Origin: RGIG3102 sp964649845
GTDB taxonomy: Bacteria; Bacillota; Clostridia; Oscillospirales; Ruminococcaceae
Reading direction: 5' to 3'
NCBI GenBank assembly: GCA_964649845.1
Contig: CAZYSS010000109.1
Coordinates: 1-5,103, forward strand
DNA: 5,103 nt
The stretch's first letter is position 1. Each line of letters starts with the position of its first letter. The position numbers and the translations under genes are program-made. Below are positions 1 to 5,103 of the stretch, piece after piece. The notes beneath the pieces are model-generated. The model saw only the letters and a list, made by a program, of their open reading frames with translations, was not told the origin of the DNA and did not search any database.

Positions 1-74
1 AGATTCCTTCACAAGCTTTTGTTCTTTATTGTTTAATTTTCAAGGTCCTTTTTTCAGCCGTCTTATCGACAGCT
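1..74 (-). ncRNA. Probable rRNA operon leader (5' end of precursor; 16S gene outside window)
   Basis: Downstream of P2 the minus strand first forms a hairpin, AGCTGTC (68-74) pairing with GACGGCT (56-62), one G-T wobble, loop GATAA. A boxA-like stretch follows, GACCTTGAAAATT (35-47), continuing TAAACAATAAAGAAC. A CTTTGAAAA or CCTTGAAAA-type sequence followed by TAAACAA is common in the leaders of Firmicute 16S genes, where boxA loads the Nus antitermination complex. No 16S sequence is in the window, so the assignment is inferred from promoter type plus leader resemblance. Another stable RNA operon is the main alternative. No open reading frame is supported here. Confidence 0.55.
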
Positions 75-79
75 TTTTA

Positions 80-108
80 ATATTACCACAAGTTTTTGAC
101 TTTGTCAA
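80..108 (-). promoter_or_regulatory. Downstream tandem SigA promoter (P2) of an inferred rRNA operon
   Basis: On the minus strand: perfect -35 TTGACA (103-108), 17-bp spacer, -10 TAATAT (80-85) with a TGG extension just before it (extended -10). A-rich sequence at about 109-140 upstream fits an UP element. The predicted start is near 73. This is the strongest promoter in the window and points out of it to the left, where the expressed gene must lie. Confidence 0.8.
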
Positions 109-187
109 CACTTTTTTTGAATTTTTTAAAATTTTCTTTTAAAAACTTTCGTTTTAAGTTTTGACCGTCTCTTGCTCGGTGAGATAT

Positions 188-216
188 ATATTACACCCTT
201 TTTTTACATTTTGCAA
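188..216 (-). promoter_or_regulatory. Upstream tandem SigA promoter (P1) of an inferred rRNA operon
   Basis: On the minus strand: -35 TTGCAA (211-216, 4 of 6 matches), 17-bp spacer, -10 TAATAT (188-193, 4 of 6). A run of A/T tracts lies upstream. The predicted start is near 181. The -10 hexamer and spacing are identical to those of the second promoter 108 bp downstream. Tandem P1/P2 promoters about 100 bp apart are typical of Firmicute rrn operons. Confidence 0.6.
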
Positions 217-307
217 GTACTTTTTTCAATTTTTTATCACTTTTTATTTTTTTATCAGTTTCTTTCAACCAGAAGATGTTTGATTTGTCTAAAATGTTCA
301 AAAAATG
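217..307. other. Spacer after sigF: no terminator seen, A/T tracts
   Basis: Immediately after the sigF stop I find no stem of more than about 4 bp followed by a T tract on the minus strand. The part at 217-256 is nearly pure A/T with phased A tracts on the minus strand, directly upstream of the first tandem promoter, and could act as an UP element binding the RNA polymerase alpha subunit. No small coding region is supported. Confidence 0.5.
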
Positions 308-994
308 CTATTCCATAAAGCGTTTTCGCAGCTTCAGAATGATTTTTCTTTCCTGTCTTGATATCTGTACCTGGGTTTTATTCATAATTTCTGCTGTGGC
401 TGACTGGGTAAGATTTTTGAAAAATCTTAAATATATTATCTTTTTTTCTTCACTGTCCAGGTCACTTATCGCATATTTCAACCCCATTATATTTGTCAGT
501 TCTTCTTCTGCGCTTTCTATTGGGATATCAAATTCTGTCTGTCCGTCTTCATCTTCAAAAGCTGCTGTAAGTGACATGGGAGGTGTGGCGGCTGTAACTG
601 CTTGTGCTATATCTTCCACAGGTACATTCAGCTCCCGGGCAATTTCTTTCAATGTGGGTTCCTGACCAAGTCTTTTCTGCAGGGCATCTCTGGCATAATT
701 TACTTTCAATGATAGCTCTTTTACGCTGCGTGTAACCTTTACCATACCGCCATCTCGGAACAGTTTTTTGATTTCCCCAAGAATTACAGGTACTGCATAG
801 GTAGAAAACTGCACACCGCGCTCTGTGTCAAAGGCATCATATGCTTTGATAAGTCCCACACAGCCTGCTGCATACATTTCTTCATATTCTATACCCTTTC
901 CTCGGAAGCGGTTTGCGCAGGAATGTACCAGACCCAGATTTGATTCTATAAACTTTTCTCTTTGAATATTTTTTTCCTTGAGTGCCAATGACAT
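308..994 (-). CDS. sigF: RNA polymerase sporulation sigma factor SigF
   Basis: Sigma-70 family factor that directs the first forespore-specific transcription after asymmetric division. Region 2 spans about residues 15-85, with the conserved YAAGCVGLIKAYDAFD (41-56) and FSTYAVPVILGEIKKLFRD (63-81). Region 3 (about 86-135) starts VKVTRSVKEL and contains PTLKEIARELNV. Region 4 (about 172-226) has LDSEEKKIIYLRFF and the -35-reading helix-turn-helix TQSATAEIMNKTQVQISRQE (196-215). At 228 residues it is shorter than B. subtilis SigF (255), mainly at the N-terminus before region 2.1. Position directly behind spoIIAB assigns it as SigF rather than the close paralogue SigG. The ATG at 994 lies 9 bases after the spoIIAB TAG; AGGT at 1002-1005, overlapping that stop, is the likely ribosome-binding core. 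The gene ends in TAG with no clear terminator; promoters resembling an rRNA operon follow within 100 bases. Confidence 0.95.
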   Translation of the reverse strand: MSLALKEKNIQREKFIESNLGLVHSCANRFRGKGIEYEEMYAAGCVGLIKAYDAFDTERGVQFSTYAVPVILGEIKKLFRDGGMVKVTRSVKELSLKVNYARDALQKRLGQEPTLKEIARELNVPVEDIAQAVTAATPPMSLTAAFEDEDGQTEFDIPIESAEEELTNIMGLKYAISDLDSEEKKIIYLRFFKNLTQSATAEIMNKTQVQISRQERKIILKLRKRFME

Positions 995-1003
995 GACAAA
1001 TAC

Positions 1004-1426
1004 CTATCCTATATTTTTTGTCATAACAACCCTTGTGCCTTTTCCGGGCTTGGAGTAAACTTTAACTTTATCCATAAAGGCCTGCATAACTGCAAAGCCC
1101 AGACCAGCACGTTCACTCTTTAAATCTGTGGTAAACATAGGTTCCATTGCCTGGGAAATATCCGGTATGCCTATGCCTGTGTCTCTTACTGTGATTCTGA
1201 GGACAGAGTCTTTAAGTTTGGCTGTTATGTACACTGTGCCTGTAGTGTCCGGATAGGCGTGGACAACACAGTTTGTCACTGCTTCACTGACTGCGGTTTT
1301 TATATCATTAAGCTGCTCGATTGTCGGGTCAAACTGCATACAGAATGATGCCACTGTCATACGGGCAAAGGATTCATTCACTGAACGTGATGGAAATTGG
1401 ATTTTGAAGTAATTTTCATTTTGCAT
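1004..1426 (-). CDS. spoIIAB: Anti-sigma F factor, serine kinase
   Basis: GHKL-fold ATPase and serine kinase of 140 residues (about 146 in B. subtilis). Bound to ATP it holds SigF inactive; it also phosphorylates SpoIIAA. The N-terminal NESFARMTVASF (17-28) matches the SigF/SpoIIAA contact helix, with Arg22 equivalent to B. subtilis Arg20. The N-box is SEAVTNCVVHAY (47-58) with catalytic Glu48 and Mg-binding Asn52. The G1 box is RDTGIGIPD (81-89), and the ATP lid with G2 is FTTDLKSERAGLGFAV (98-112). All residues expected for activity are present. The ATG at 1426 has AGGTGA at 1431-1436, four bases upstream and just after the spoIIAA stop. The TAG stop sits within the ribosome-binding region of sigF, so the three genes are tightly packed and likely co-translated in balanced amounts, as partner switching requires. 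Confidence 0.96.
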   Translation of the reverse strand: MQNENYFKIQFPSRSVNESFARMTVASFCMQFDPTIEQLNDIKTAVSEAVTNCVVHAYPDTTGTVYITAKLKDSVLRITVRDTGIGIPDISQAMEPMFTTDLKSERAGLGFAVMQAFMDKVKVYSKPGKGTRVVMTKNIG

Positions 1427-1438
1427 AATCTCACCTGT

Positions 1439-1750
1439 TTAAACATTTGTATTCTGAATAGTTTTTATTCCTGCCAGGGCAAGTATTTTGCCCGTCTGCC
1501 TGTCCACTCCTTCCACATAAAGAGCGGTGCCGCAGTCAGCACAGAATTTATAACGCGCCAGTATAAGACCGATGCCTGACGAATCCATAAAAGTAACGTG
1601 GGTAAAATCCATAATCACAATTCTTGGCATCAGTTTTAAAATCTGGCTGTCTATCTGTGTCCTGACCTGCCGTGCGCCATGATGGTCTATTTCTCCGTGA
1701 AGAAACACGGTAAGTTTTGATTTATCGTGTAAAAATTCTGCTTTTGTCAT
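1439..1750 (-). CDS. spoIIAA: Anti-sigma F factor antagonist (anti-anti-sigma factor)
   Basis: STAS-domain protein of 103 residues, somewhat shorter at the C-terminus than the 117-residue Bacillus subtilis protein. Unphosphorylated SpoIIAA binds SpoIIAB and releases SigF in the forespore; SpoIIAB inactivates it by phosphorylating one serine. That serine is Ser57 in FMDSSGIGLILARYK (54-68), equivalent to Ser58 in B. subtilis. The N-terminal LHGEIDHHGAR (17-27) is the conserved SpoIIAA signature, which separates it from generic STAS proteins such as RsbV. The sheet strand IVIMDFTHVTF (44-54) precedes the phospho-site as usual. ATG 1750 has AGGAG (1756-1760) with a 5-base spacer. It is the first gene of the operon, following the folC terminator, with the spoIIAB start only 12 bases after its TAA. 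Confidence 0.95.
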   Translation of the reverse strand: MTKAEFLHDKSKLTVFLHGEIDHHGARQVRTQIDSQILKLMPRIVIMDFTHVTFMDSSGIGLILARYKFCADCGTALYVEGVDRQTGKILALAGIKTIQNTNV

Positions 1751-1829
1751 AATTGCTCCTCGGTAAGCTTGTACATAGGGACATCTGTCTGCTGTTCTTT
1801 ATATATAATAAAATACATATGATAAAAAA

Positions 1830-1838
1830 TTTGTCGGA
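1830..1838 (+). promoter_or_regulatory. Candidate Spo0A box upstream of spoIIAA
   Basis: TTTGTCGGA matches the Spo0A-binding consensus TTTGTCRAA at eight of nine positions. It lies about 80 bases upstream of the spoIIAA start codon, in reverse orientation to the gene. The spoIIA operon of Bacillus is controlled by Spo0A together with SigH, so the position makes sense. The remaining leader (1751-1829) is AT-rich, and I saw no match to the SigH pattern (AGGAnnT then GAAT) and only poor SigA-like hexamers. A single short match can arise by chance. Confidence 0.4.
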
Positions 1839-1847
1839 TATTGATGC

Positions 1848-1875
1848 AAAAAAATAAACTCCCTGAAAAGGGAGT
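1848..1875 (-). terminator. Intrinsic terminator of folC
   Basis: Minus-strand stem ACTCCCT/AGGGAGT (7 bp, positions 1869-1875 and 1858-1864) with a TTTC loop, followed by TTA and seven T's. It starts about 24 bases beyond the folC TAA and separates this unit from the spoIIA operon. Confidence 0.85.
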
Positions 1876-1898
1876 CTATAAATCATATATGTATATTA

Positions 1899-3173
1899 TT
1901 ATATTATATCTATAAGATGTGCTCTTGCATCTGCGGCAAGGTAAAGCGAACCAAACACCAGAAGGCCGCTGCCCATATTCTGCATAGCCATATCAATGGC
2001 TGATTCCACACTTTGGGCAGAATAAACATTTCTGAAATATGGCCGGGCCATATCAGCCAGCTGCTGTGCAGTCAATGCTCGGGCACCAAAAAGCGGGACA
2101 GTATATAACGTATCCACATACGGTGACATCATACGGATGATTTTTTCCGGCTCTTTGTCAGAGAGAGACGCCCATACTGCAGTAAGGCCTGTGATGTTGT
2201 TTTCTTTCAGCACATTAAGCAATGCTGTGACACCATCAGTGTTATGGCCACCGTCCAGAATAATCAGTGGGTTATGGCTGAGCACCTCTATGCGGGCAGG
2301 GAATTTTGTATTTTCTATACCTTTTACAATATCTTCATCAGAAATACTGTAGCCATACCGGCGCAGCTGCTTCATTGCCTCGATAACAACGGCAGCATTA
2401 TAGCTCTGATGCACACCTGTAAAAGCCTGTGTGATTTTTTTGCCATCATATTCAAGAGTGGATTGCATAAAGCCTGTTGAAGTTGTTTTTATATCATTTA
2501 TATCAGGCAGAATAAATGGTGCATTTTTACCATTTGCCACCGCCCTGATGGTTTCCAATGCAGAAACCTCCTGTGCAGGATAACAGATAACAGGGCGGTG
2601 TGGTTTGATAATGCCAGCTTTCTGATATGCGATTTCTACAAGTGTACTGCCAAGAATATTAGTGTGGTCATAGCTGATGTTCATAATGCAGGACACCAGA
2701 CTGTCTCTGATAACATTGGTGCTGTCGTAAAGACCGCCGATGCCCACCTCGAGACATACAAAGTCGCATTTTTCCATAGCAAACCAGGTAAATGCAATAG
2801 CTGTGACAACTTCAAATTCAAGTAACTCAAGACTGTCCTCTGCAAGAATTTTTTCCTGCCAGAATTTTATTTTTTCTGTGATTTCTGCAAGCCTGTCTTT
2901 CGGGATATATTCTCCATTTATCTGAAAACGCTCTGTAAATTCTATTACAAAAGGTGAAATATTCAGCCCAACCTTGTAACCTGCGGTTTTCAGCACATTG
3001 GCAGACATAACCGCGCAGCTGCCTTTACCGTTGGTGCCTGCGATATGTATATATTTTAAATTGTCCTGTGGATTCCCCATATATTCGAGCAGCTTGCGCA
3101 TTGCAAGGTGGCCGTCTGTATTTTTAAAACGGGGGCGTGAATGGATATAGTCCACAGCCTGCTGATAGGTCAT
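1899..3173 (-). CDS. folC: Bifunctional folylpolyglutamate synthase / dihydrofolate synthase
   Basis: Mur-ligase-family ATP-dependent enzyme of folate metabolism. FolC adds glutamate to dihydropteroate to make dihydrofolate, and in many bacteria also extends the polyglutamate tail of tetrahydrofolates. The 424 residues match the usual length. The P-loop is HIAGTNGKGS (43-52), followed by the NISPFVIEFTERFQING segment (71-87). The central metal/ATP site has LEVGIGG with Glu142, Asp169-His170 in SYDHTNILG, and QKAGIIK (184-190), whose Lys185 is the lysine normally carbamylated. HQSYNAA (255-261), FPARIEV (291-297) and LDGGHNTDG (306-314) mark the linker and C-terminal domain. Two usually conserved spots differ: GGLYDSTN where GGRLDATN is typical, and DGGHNTDG where DGAHNPxG is typical; the main catalytic residues remain. 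ATG 3173 overlaps the preceding stop by four bases and has AAGGAG seven bases upstream. An intrinsic terminator follows 24 bases after the stop. Whether both activities are present cannot be read from sequence. Confidence 0.95.
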   Translation of the reverse strand: MTYQQAVDYIHSRPRFKNTDGHLAMRKLLEYMGNPQDNLKYIHIAGTNGKGSCAVMSANVLKTAGYKVGLNISPFVIEFTERFQINGEYIPKDRLAEITEKIKFWQEKILAEDSLELLEFEVVTAIAFTWFAMEKCDFVCLEVGIGGLYDSTNVIRDSLVSCIMNISYDHTNILGSTLVEIAYQKAGIIKPHRPVICYPAQEVSALETIRAVANGKNAPFILPDINDIKTTSTGFMQSTLEYDGKKITQAFTGVHQSYNAAVVIEAMKQLRRYGYSISDEDIVKGIENTKFPARIEVLSHNPLIILDGGHNTDGVTALLNVLKENNITGLTAVWASLSDKEPEKIIRMMSPYVDTLYTVPLFGARALTAQQLADMARPYFRNVYSAQSVESAIDMAMQNMGSGLLVFGSLYLAADARAHLIDII

Positions 3174-3544
3174 ATCATCTCTCCTTCCATAAGTTCTTTC
3201 TGTTTCTTTTTGCTTAAGGATTTCATAATAAGGTTATAGGATTTGTCCAGCATATCTTTCAATAAATCATCAGGAATGTTTCCGTCTGCTTTTACGGAGT
3301 TCCAGTGAATTTTGTTCATATAATAACCGGGAATTATATCATCGTACTGGCTGCGCAGAAACTCTCCTTCCTCCGGCGGCAATTTTACAGTGATATACAC
3401 AGCTTTGCCTGTAACGTCATCATAGCATACTGCAGCAAACATTTTACCATCAATCATATACCTGTCCCAGTTCCATTCTGCTTTGAAATCTTTGGTGACA
3501 GCTTTTTTATTCAGCAGATAATTATCAAGCCATGGGTATGTCAT
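3170..3544 (-). CDS. MmcQ/YjbR family protein (DUF419-like)
   Basis: A small cytoplasmic protein of 124 residues that matches the MmcQ/YjbR family in length and sequence. The fold is related to the CyaY/double-wing DNA-binding type, and the biochemical role is not established. The diagnostic part is the C-terminal half: PGYYMNKIHWNSV (72-84), then DGNIPDDLLKDMLDKSYNLI (87-106) and a basic KSLSKKKQKE tail. The N-terminal half has the usual alternating beta strands (KMFAAVCYDD, AVYITVKLP). There is no signal peptide or membrane segment. The ATG at 3544 is supported by AAAGGAGT at 3551-3558. Its TGA stop overlaps the folC ATG as ATGA, so the two are probably translationally coupled. Position between a GNAT gene and folC gives co-expression but no function. 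Confidence 0.88.
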   Translation of the reverse strand: MTYPWLDNYLLNKKAVTKDFKAEWNWDRYMIDGKMFAAVCYDDVTGKAVYITVKLPPEEGEFLRSQYDDIIPGYYMNKIHWNSVKADGNIPDDLLKDMLDKSYNLIMKSLSKKKQKELMEGEMI

Positions 3545-3563
3545 AGATGTACTCCTTTATTGA

Positions 3564-4118
3564 TTATCTGTTTGGGTTATCAAGTATGTGGTATTTTGCA
3601 GCGCGAGTGCTGCCGTCAGAAAGTTTTCTCACTTTTTCAAATACAAAGCTGAAACCGCATTTTTCTATAACTCTGGCAGACTGTATGTTCCGAGGAGAAC
3701 AACTGCAAAGAAGGTAATCACAGTTCACAGTTTCAAAGCAATAACTGATTACCGATTTTACTGCTTCCGGCATTAAGCCTCTGCCCCAGTAATCCTTGCT
3801 GAGAACATATCCTATTTCCCTGCCTGTCAGATGTTCATAGCCATCAACTTCGGTACTTAATTTTTCAATACCCACCGAACCGATTGCCTTGTTGTTTTCT
3901 TTCAGTACAACAGCAAAAGTTTTTCTGCCTTCAATAAACATTTTCAGTATAGTTGCAGATTCTTCCAGAGATTTATGAGGCTGCCAGCCTGCCATCTGAC
4001 CTACGCCGTCTACACTGGCATATTCAAAAAAATCATTAAGGTCAGTTTCTTTCCATTCTCTCAATATAAGCCTGTCAGTTTCAAGTACCACATCTTTCAA
4101 ATTGATTACAGCATTCAC
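3564..4118 (-). CDS. GNAT-family N-acetyltransferase, RimJ/RimL type
   Basis: Predicted cytoplasmic acetyl-CoA-dependent N-acetyltransferase of 184 residues; the acceptor (protein N-terminus, amino acid, antibiotic or other amine) cannot be told from sequence. The N-terminal LETDRLILREW (residues 12-22) is the usual opening of RimJ/RimL-like GNATs. Beta strands around FAVVLKENNKAIGSVGI (68-84) lead into motif A, REIGYVLSKDYWGRGLMPEAV (100-120), with the acetyl-CoA pyrophosphate-binding loop WGRGLM. Motif B is NIQSARVIEKCGF (144-156), as expected for the family. I start it at GTG 4118 rather than ATG 4133 because a strong Shine-Dalgarno site is correctly spaced only for the GTG; the longer form would add MGGIT. 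It follows the valS terminator and its own likely promoter and lies 19 bases upstream of the MmcQ/YjbR gene, so it is probably the first gene of a unit with folC. A link to folate metabolism is not implied by its domain. Confidence 0.9.
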   Translation of the reverse strand: MNAVINLKDVVLETDRLILREWKETDLNDFFEYASVDGVGQMAGWQPHKSLEESATILKMFIEGRKTFAVVLKENNKAIGSVGIEKLSTEVDGYEHLTGREIGYVLSKDYWGRGLMPEAVKSVISYCFETVNCDYLLCSCSPRNIQSARVIEKCGFSFVFEKVRKLSDGSTRAAKYHILDNPNR

Positions 4119-4124
4119 GGTGAT

Positions 4125-4131
4125 ACCTCCC
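4125..4131 (-). promoter_or_regulatory. Shine-Dalgarno site that decides a GTG start for the GNAT gene
   Basis: GGGAGGT on the minus strand ends 6 bases (GGAGG core 7 bases) before the GTG at 4118. The site overlaps the first codons of the longer reading frame beginning with ATG at 4133, and that ATG has only A/T-rich sequence (ATATACATT) in front of it. A ribosome bound here would start at the GTG. Confidence 0.8.
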
Positions 4132-4150
4132 ATAATGTATATTTTTATTT

Positions 4151-4179
4151 ATTATACTATAAATAAAAAGACGGAGCAA
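4151..4179 (-). promoter_or_regulatory. Probable SigA promoter of the GNAT-mmcQ-folC unit
   Basis: A perfect -10 hexamer TATAAT lies at 4151-4156 on the minus strand. The best -35 at 17-bp spacing is TTGCTC (4174-4179), matching TTGACA only at TTG. The -35 would fall inside the valS terminator hairpin. The predicted transcription start near 4144 leaves a leader of about 25 bases before the GTG start at 4118. Support comes from the -10, the terminator just upstream and the fitting leader length; the weak -35 keeps this tentative. Confidence 0.55.
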
Positions 4180-4191
4180 TGCTCCGTCTTT
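4165..4191 (-). terminator. Intrinsic terminator of valS
   Basis: On the minus strand an 11-bp perfect stem (arms 4181-4191 and 4167-4177, core GACGGAGC/GCTCCGTC) closes a 3-base ATT loop. A T-rich tail (TTTTT, then ATTTAT) follows directly. It begins 12 bases after the valS stop codon. In the plus direction the tail is only three T's, so the signal is oriented for valS. Confidence 0.9.
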
Positions 4192-4203
4192 AATGATATT
4201 GAA

Positions 4204-5103
4204 TTAGTTCAGTGCTGCAAGGCTTTCAAGAATTTTTTCTTTTTTACTGAGAGCATTTTCCAGTTTTGCTTTTTCCTGGTCAACAACAGCCTGTGGAGCT
4301 TTTGCCATAAAGCCTGCGTTGTTCAGCTTGCCGGAAATAATCTTGATGTCTTTTTCTACAGCTGCCAGTTCTTTGTTGAGACGGGCAGTTTCTTTTTCTT
4401 TGTCTACAAGGTCGCCTGTAGGGATAAATGCACGTGCACCTTCTACAACAATCTGTGAGAACTGTTTTGCATCGCCTTCAAATTTTGTAACAATCTGTGT
4501 TTCTTTGGAGAATGCAAATTTTTCTACAAATACCAGACCCTGTTCAAAGTCATCTGTATGTTCTGTTTCGATAATCAGATGAGTTTTGTTTGTTGGATGT
4601 GCGCCCAGCTGTGCACGGAGAGCTCTGATTTCTTTTGCAAGAGCGAAAATTCTATCAAGGGATTTTTCTTCTTTTTCAAAGTTCAGTTCTTCTGTGTATT
4701 CCGGCCACTGGCTTACCATAATGCTGCCTGTGTTGTTTGGCAGTGCCTGATAGATTTCTTCTGTGATAAATGGCATAAATGGATGCAGCAGTTTGAGAGC
4801 GCCGTTCATTACATAAACAAGAACGCGGAGAACATTGTGTTTTGTTTCAACATCGTCAGAGTTAAGACGTGTTTTTGCAATTTCAATGTATCTGTCACAA
4901 ATCTGGTCCCAGATAAAGTCGTATGCTTTCTGTGCTGCAAGACCCTGGTCAAAGTTTTCCAGATTTTCTGTAGCTGCTTTTGCTGTATTGTTGAGAGCAG
5001 ACAGAATCCATTTGTCTTCCTGTTCCAGTTTTTCAGGCAGACCTGCAGGGATTTCACCATCAACATTCATAAGGATAAAACGTGCAGCGTTCCACAGTTT
5101 GTT
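4204..5103 (-). CDS. valS: Valine--tRNA ligase, C-terminal part (5' end outside window)
   Basis: Cytoplasmic class I aminoacyl-tRNA synthetase that charges tRNA-Val with valine using ATP. Only the last 299 codons are present; the reading frame is open to the window edge. The internal Met at 5070 is not the start, because the codons upstream of it read NKLWNAARFIL and run straight into MN, the conserved ValRS motif at the entry to the anticodon-binding domain. That alpha-helical domain follows, with the family signature LLHPFMPFITEEIYQ at about residues 105-118 of the fragment. The last 65 or so residues form the charged C-terminal coiled-coil arm that contacts tRNA, including the typical FMAKAPQAVVDQEKAKL. 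Full-length bacterial ValRS is about 860-890 residues, so roughly two thirds (HIGH and KMSKS motifs, editing domain) lie to the right. The gene ends in TAA, 12 bases before a terminator hairpin, so it is the last gene of its transcription unit. Confidence 0.96.
   Translation of the reverse strand, partial: NKLWNAARFILMNVDGEIPAGLPEKLEQEDKWILSALNNTAKAATENLENFDQGLAAQKAYDFIWDQICDRYIEIAKTRLNSDDVETKHNVLRVLVYVMNGALKLLHPFMPFITEEIYQALPNNTGSIMVSQWPEYTEELNFEKEEKSLDRIFALAKEIRALRAQLGAHPTNKTHLIIETEHTDDFEQGLVFVEKFAFSKETQIVTKFEGDAKQFSQIVVEGARAFIPTGDLVDKEKETARLNKELAAVEKDIKIISGKLNNAGFMAKAPQAVVDQEKAKLENALSKKEKILESLAALN

Noticed and set aside
142..162. AT-rich inverted repeat AAAACTT/AAGTTTT between the tandem promoters, considered as a terminator or operator.
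   Set aside because: The 7-bp stem has only one G-C pair, and no T tract follows on the minus strand beyond the stem itself; too weak to call.
276..665. 129-codon plus-strand open frame opposite sigF.
   Set aside because: Antisense to a well-supported sigma factor gene; its serine-rich composition is what results from reading the complement of that gene.
1751..1781. Mini reading frame upstream of spoIIAA (MYKLTEEQL) whose TGA overlaps the spoIIAA ATG.
   Set aside because: Nine codons with no Shine-Dalgarno sequence in front; its end simply contains the spoIIAA ribosome-binding site. Likely chance.
4102..4458. 118-codon plus-strand open frame spanning the valS terminator and the end of valS.
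   Set aside because: Phe/Cys-rich translation of AT-rich complementary sequence, running through a terminator; no ribosome binding site or recognisable domain.
4809..5066. 85-codon minus-strand open frame inside the valS segment.
   Set aside because: Fully overlapped by the valS frame, which shows clear family motifs; the alternative protein resembles nothing and has no ribosome binding site.
1..5103. Search for CRISPR repeats, insertion-sequence ends, tRNA genes, toxin-antitoxin or phage-defence genes.
   Set aside because: No regularly spaced repeats, transposase-like frames, cloverleaf sequences or defence-type domains seen; the coding space is filled by housekeeping and sporulation genes.

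Overview
The window comes from a low-GC, endospore-forming Firmicute, most likely a member of class Clostridia. The evidence is a complete spoIIAA-spoIIAB-sigF sporulation operon, AGGAG-type ribosome binding sites, AT-rich spacers and a valS/folC neighbourhood of the kind seen in clostridia. An Oscillospiraceae/Ruminococcaceae-like host is a guess from protein flavour only. Every gene I can support lies on the minus strand, so transcription runs from high to low coordinates. This looks like ordinary core chromosome. I see no mobile element, CRISPR array, tRNA or phage gene.

Right part (4204-5103): the C-terminal third of valyl-tRNA synthetase, cut by the window edge and closed by a strong intrinsic terminator (4165-4191). 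Middle (1899-4118): a three-gene unit with its own likely promoter (-10 TATAAT at 4151-4156). It encodes a RimJ/RimL-type GNAT acetyltransferase that probably starts at a GTG, an MmcQ/YjbR-family protein, and the folate enzyme FolC. The last two genes overlap by ATGA, and the unit ends in an intrinsic terminator (1848-1875).

Left-centre (308-1750): the spoIIA operon, encoding the anti-anti-sigma factor SpoIIAA, the anti-sigma kinase SpoIIAB and the forespore sigma factor SigF, with gaps of 12 and 9 bases. These three form the partner-switching module that confines SigF activity to the forespore. A Spo0A-box-like sequence (1830-1838) lies upstream, but I could not find a convincing SigH promoter.

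Left end (1-307): no protein gene. It holds two well-spaced SigA-type promoters in tandem (-35/-10 at 211-216/188-193 and 103-108/80-85) preceded by A/T tracts. Downstream are a hairpin at the predicted 5' end and a boxA-like stretch (35-47). This looks like the promoter and leader of a ribosomal RNA operon whose 16S gene would begin just beyond base 1. No terminator is evident between sigF and these promoters.

I did not find a previously undescribed system. The points most worth checking are the inferred rRNA operon directly behind sigF, the control region of spoIIA, and the packed terminator/promoter junction behind valS.
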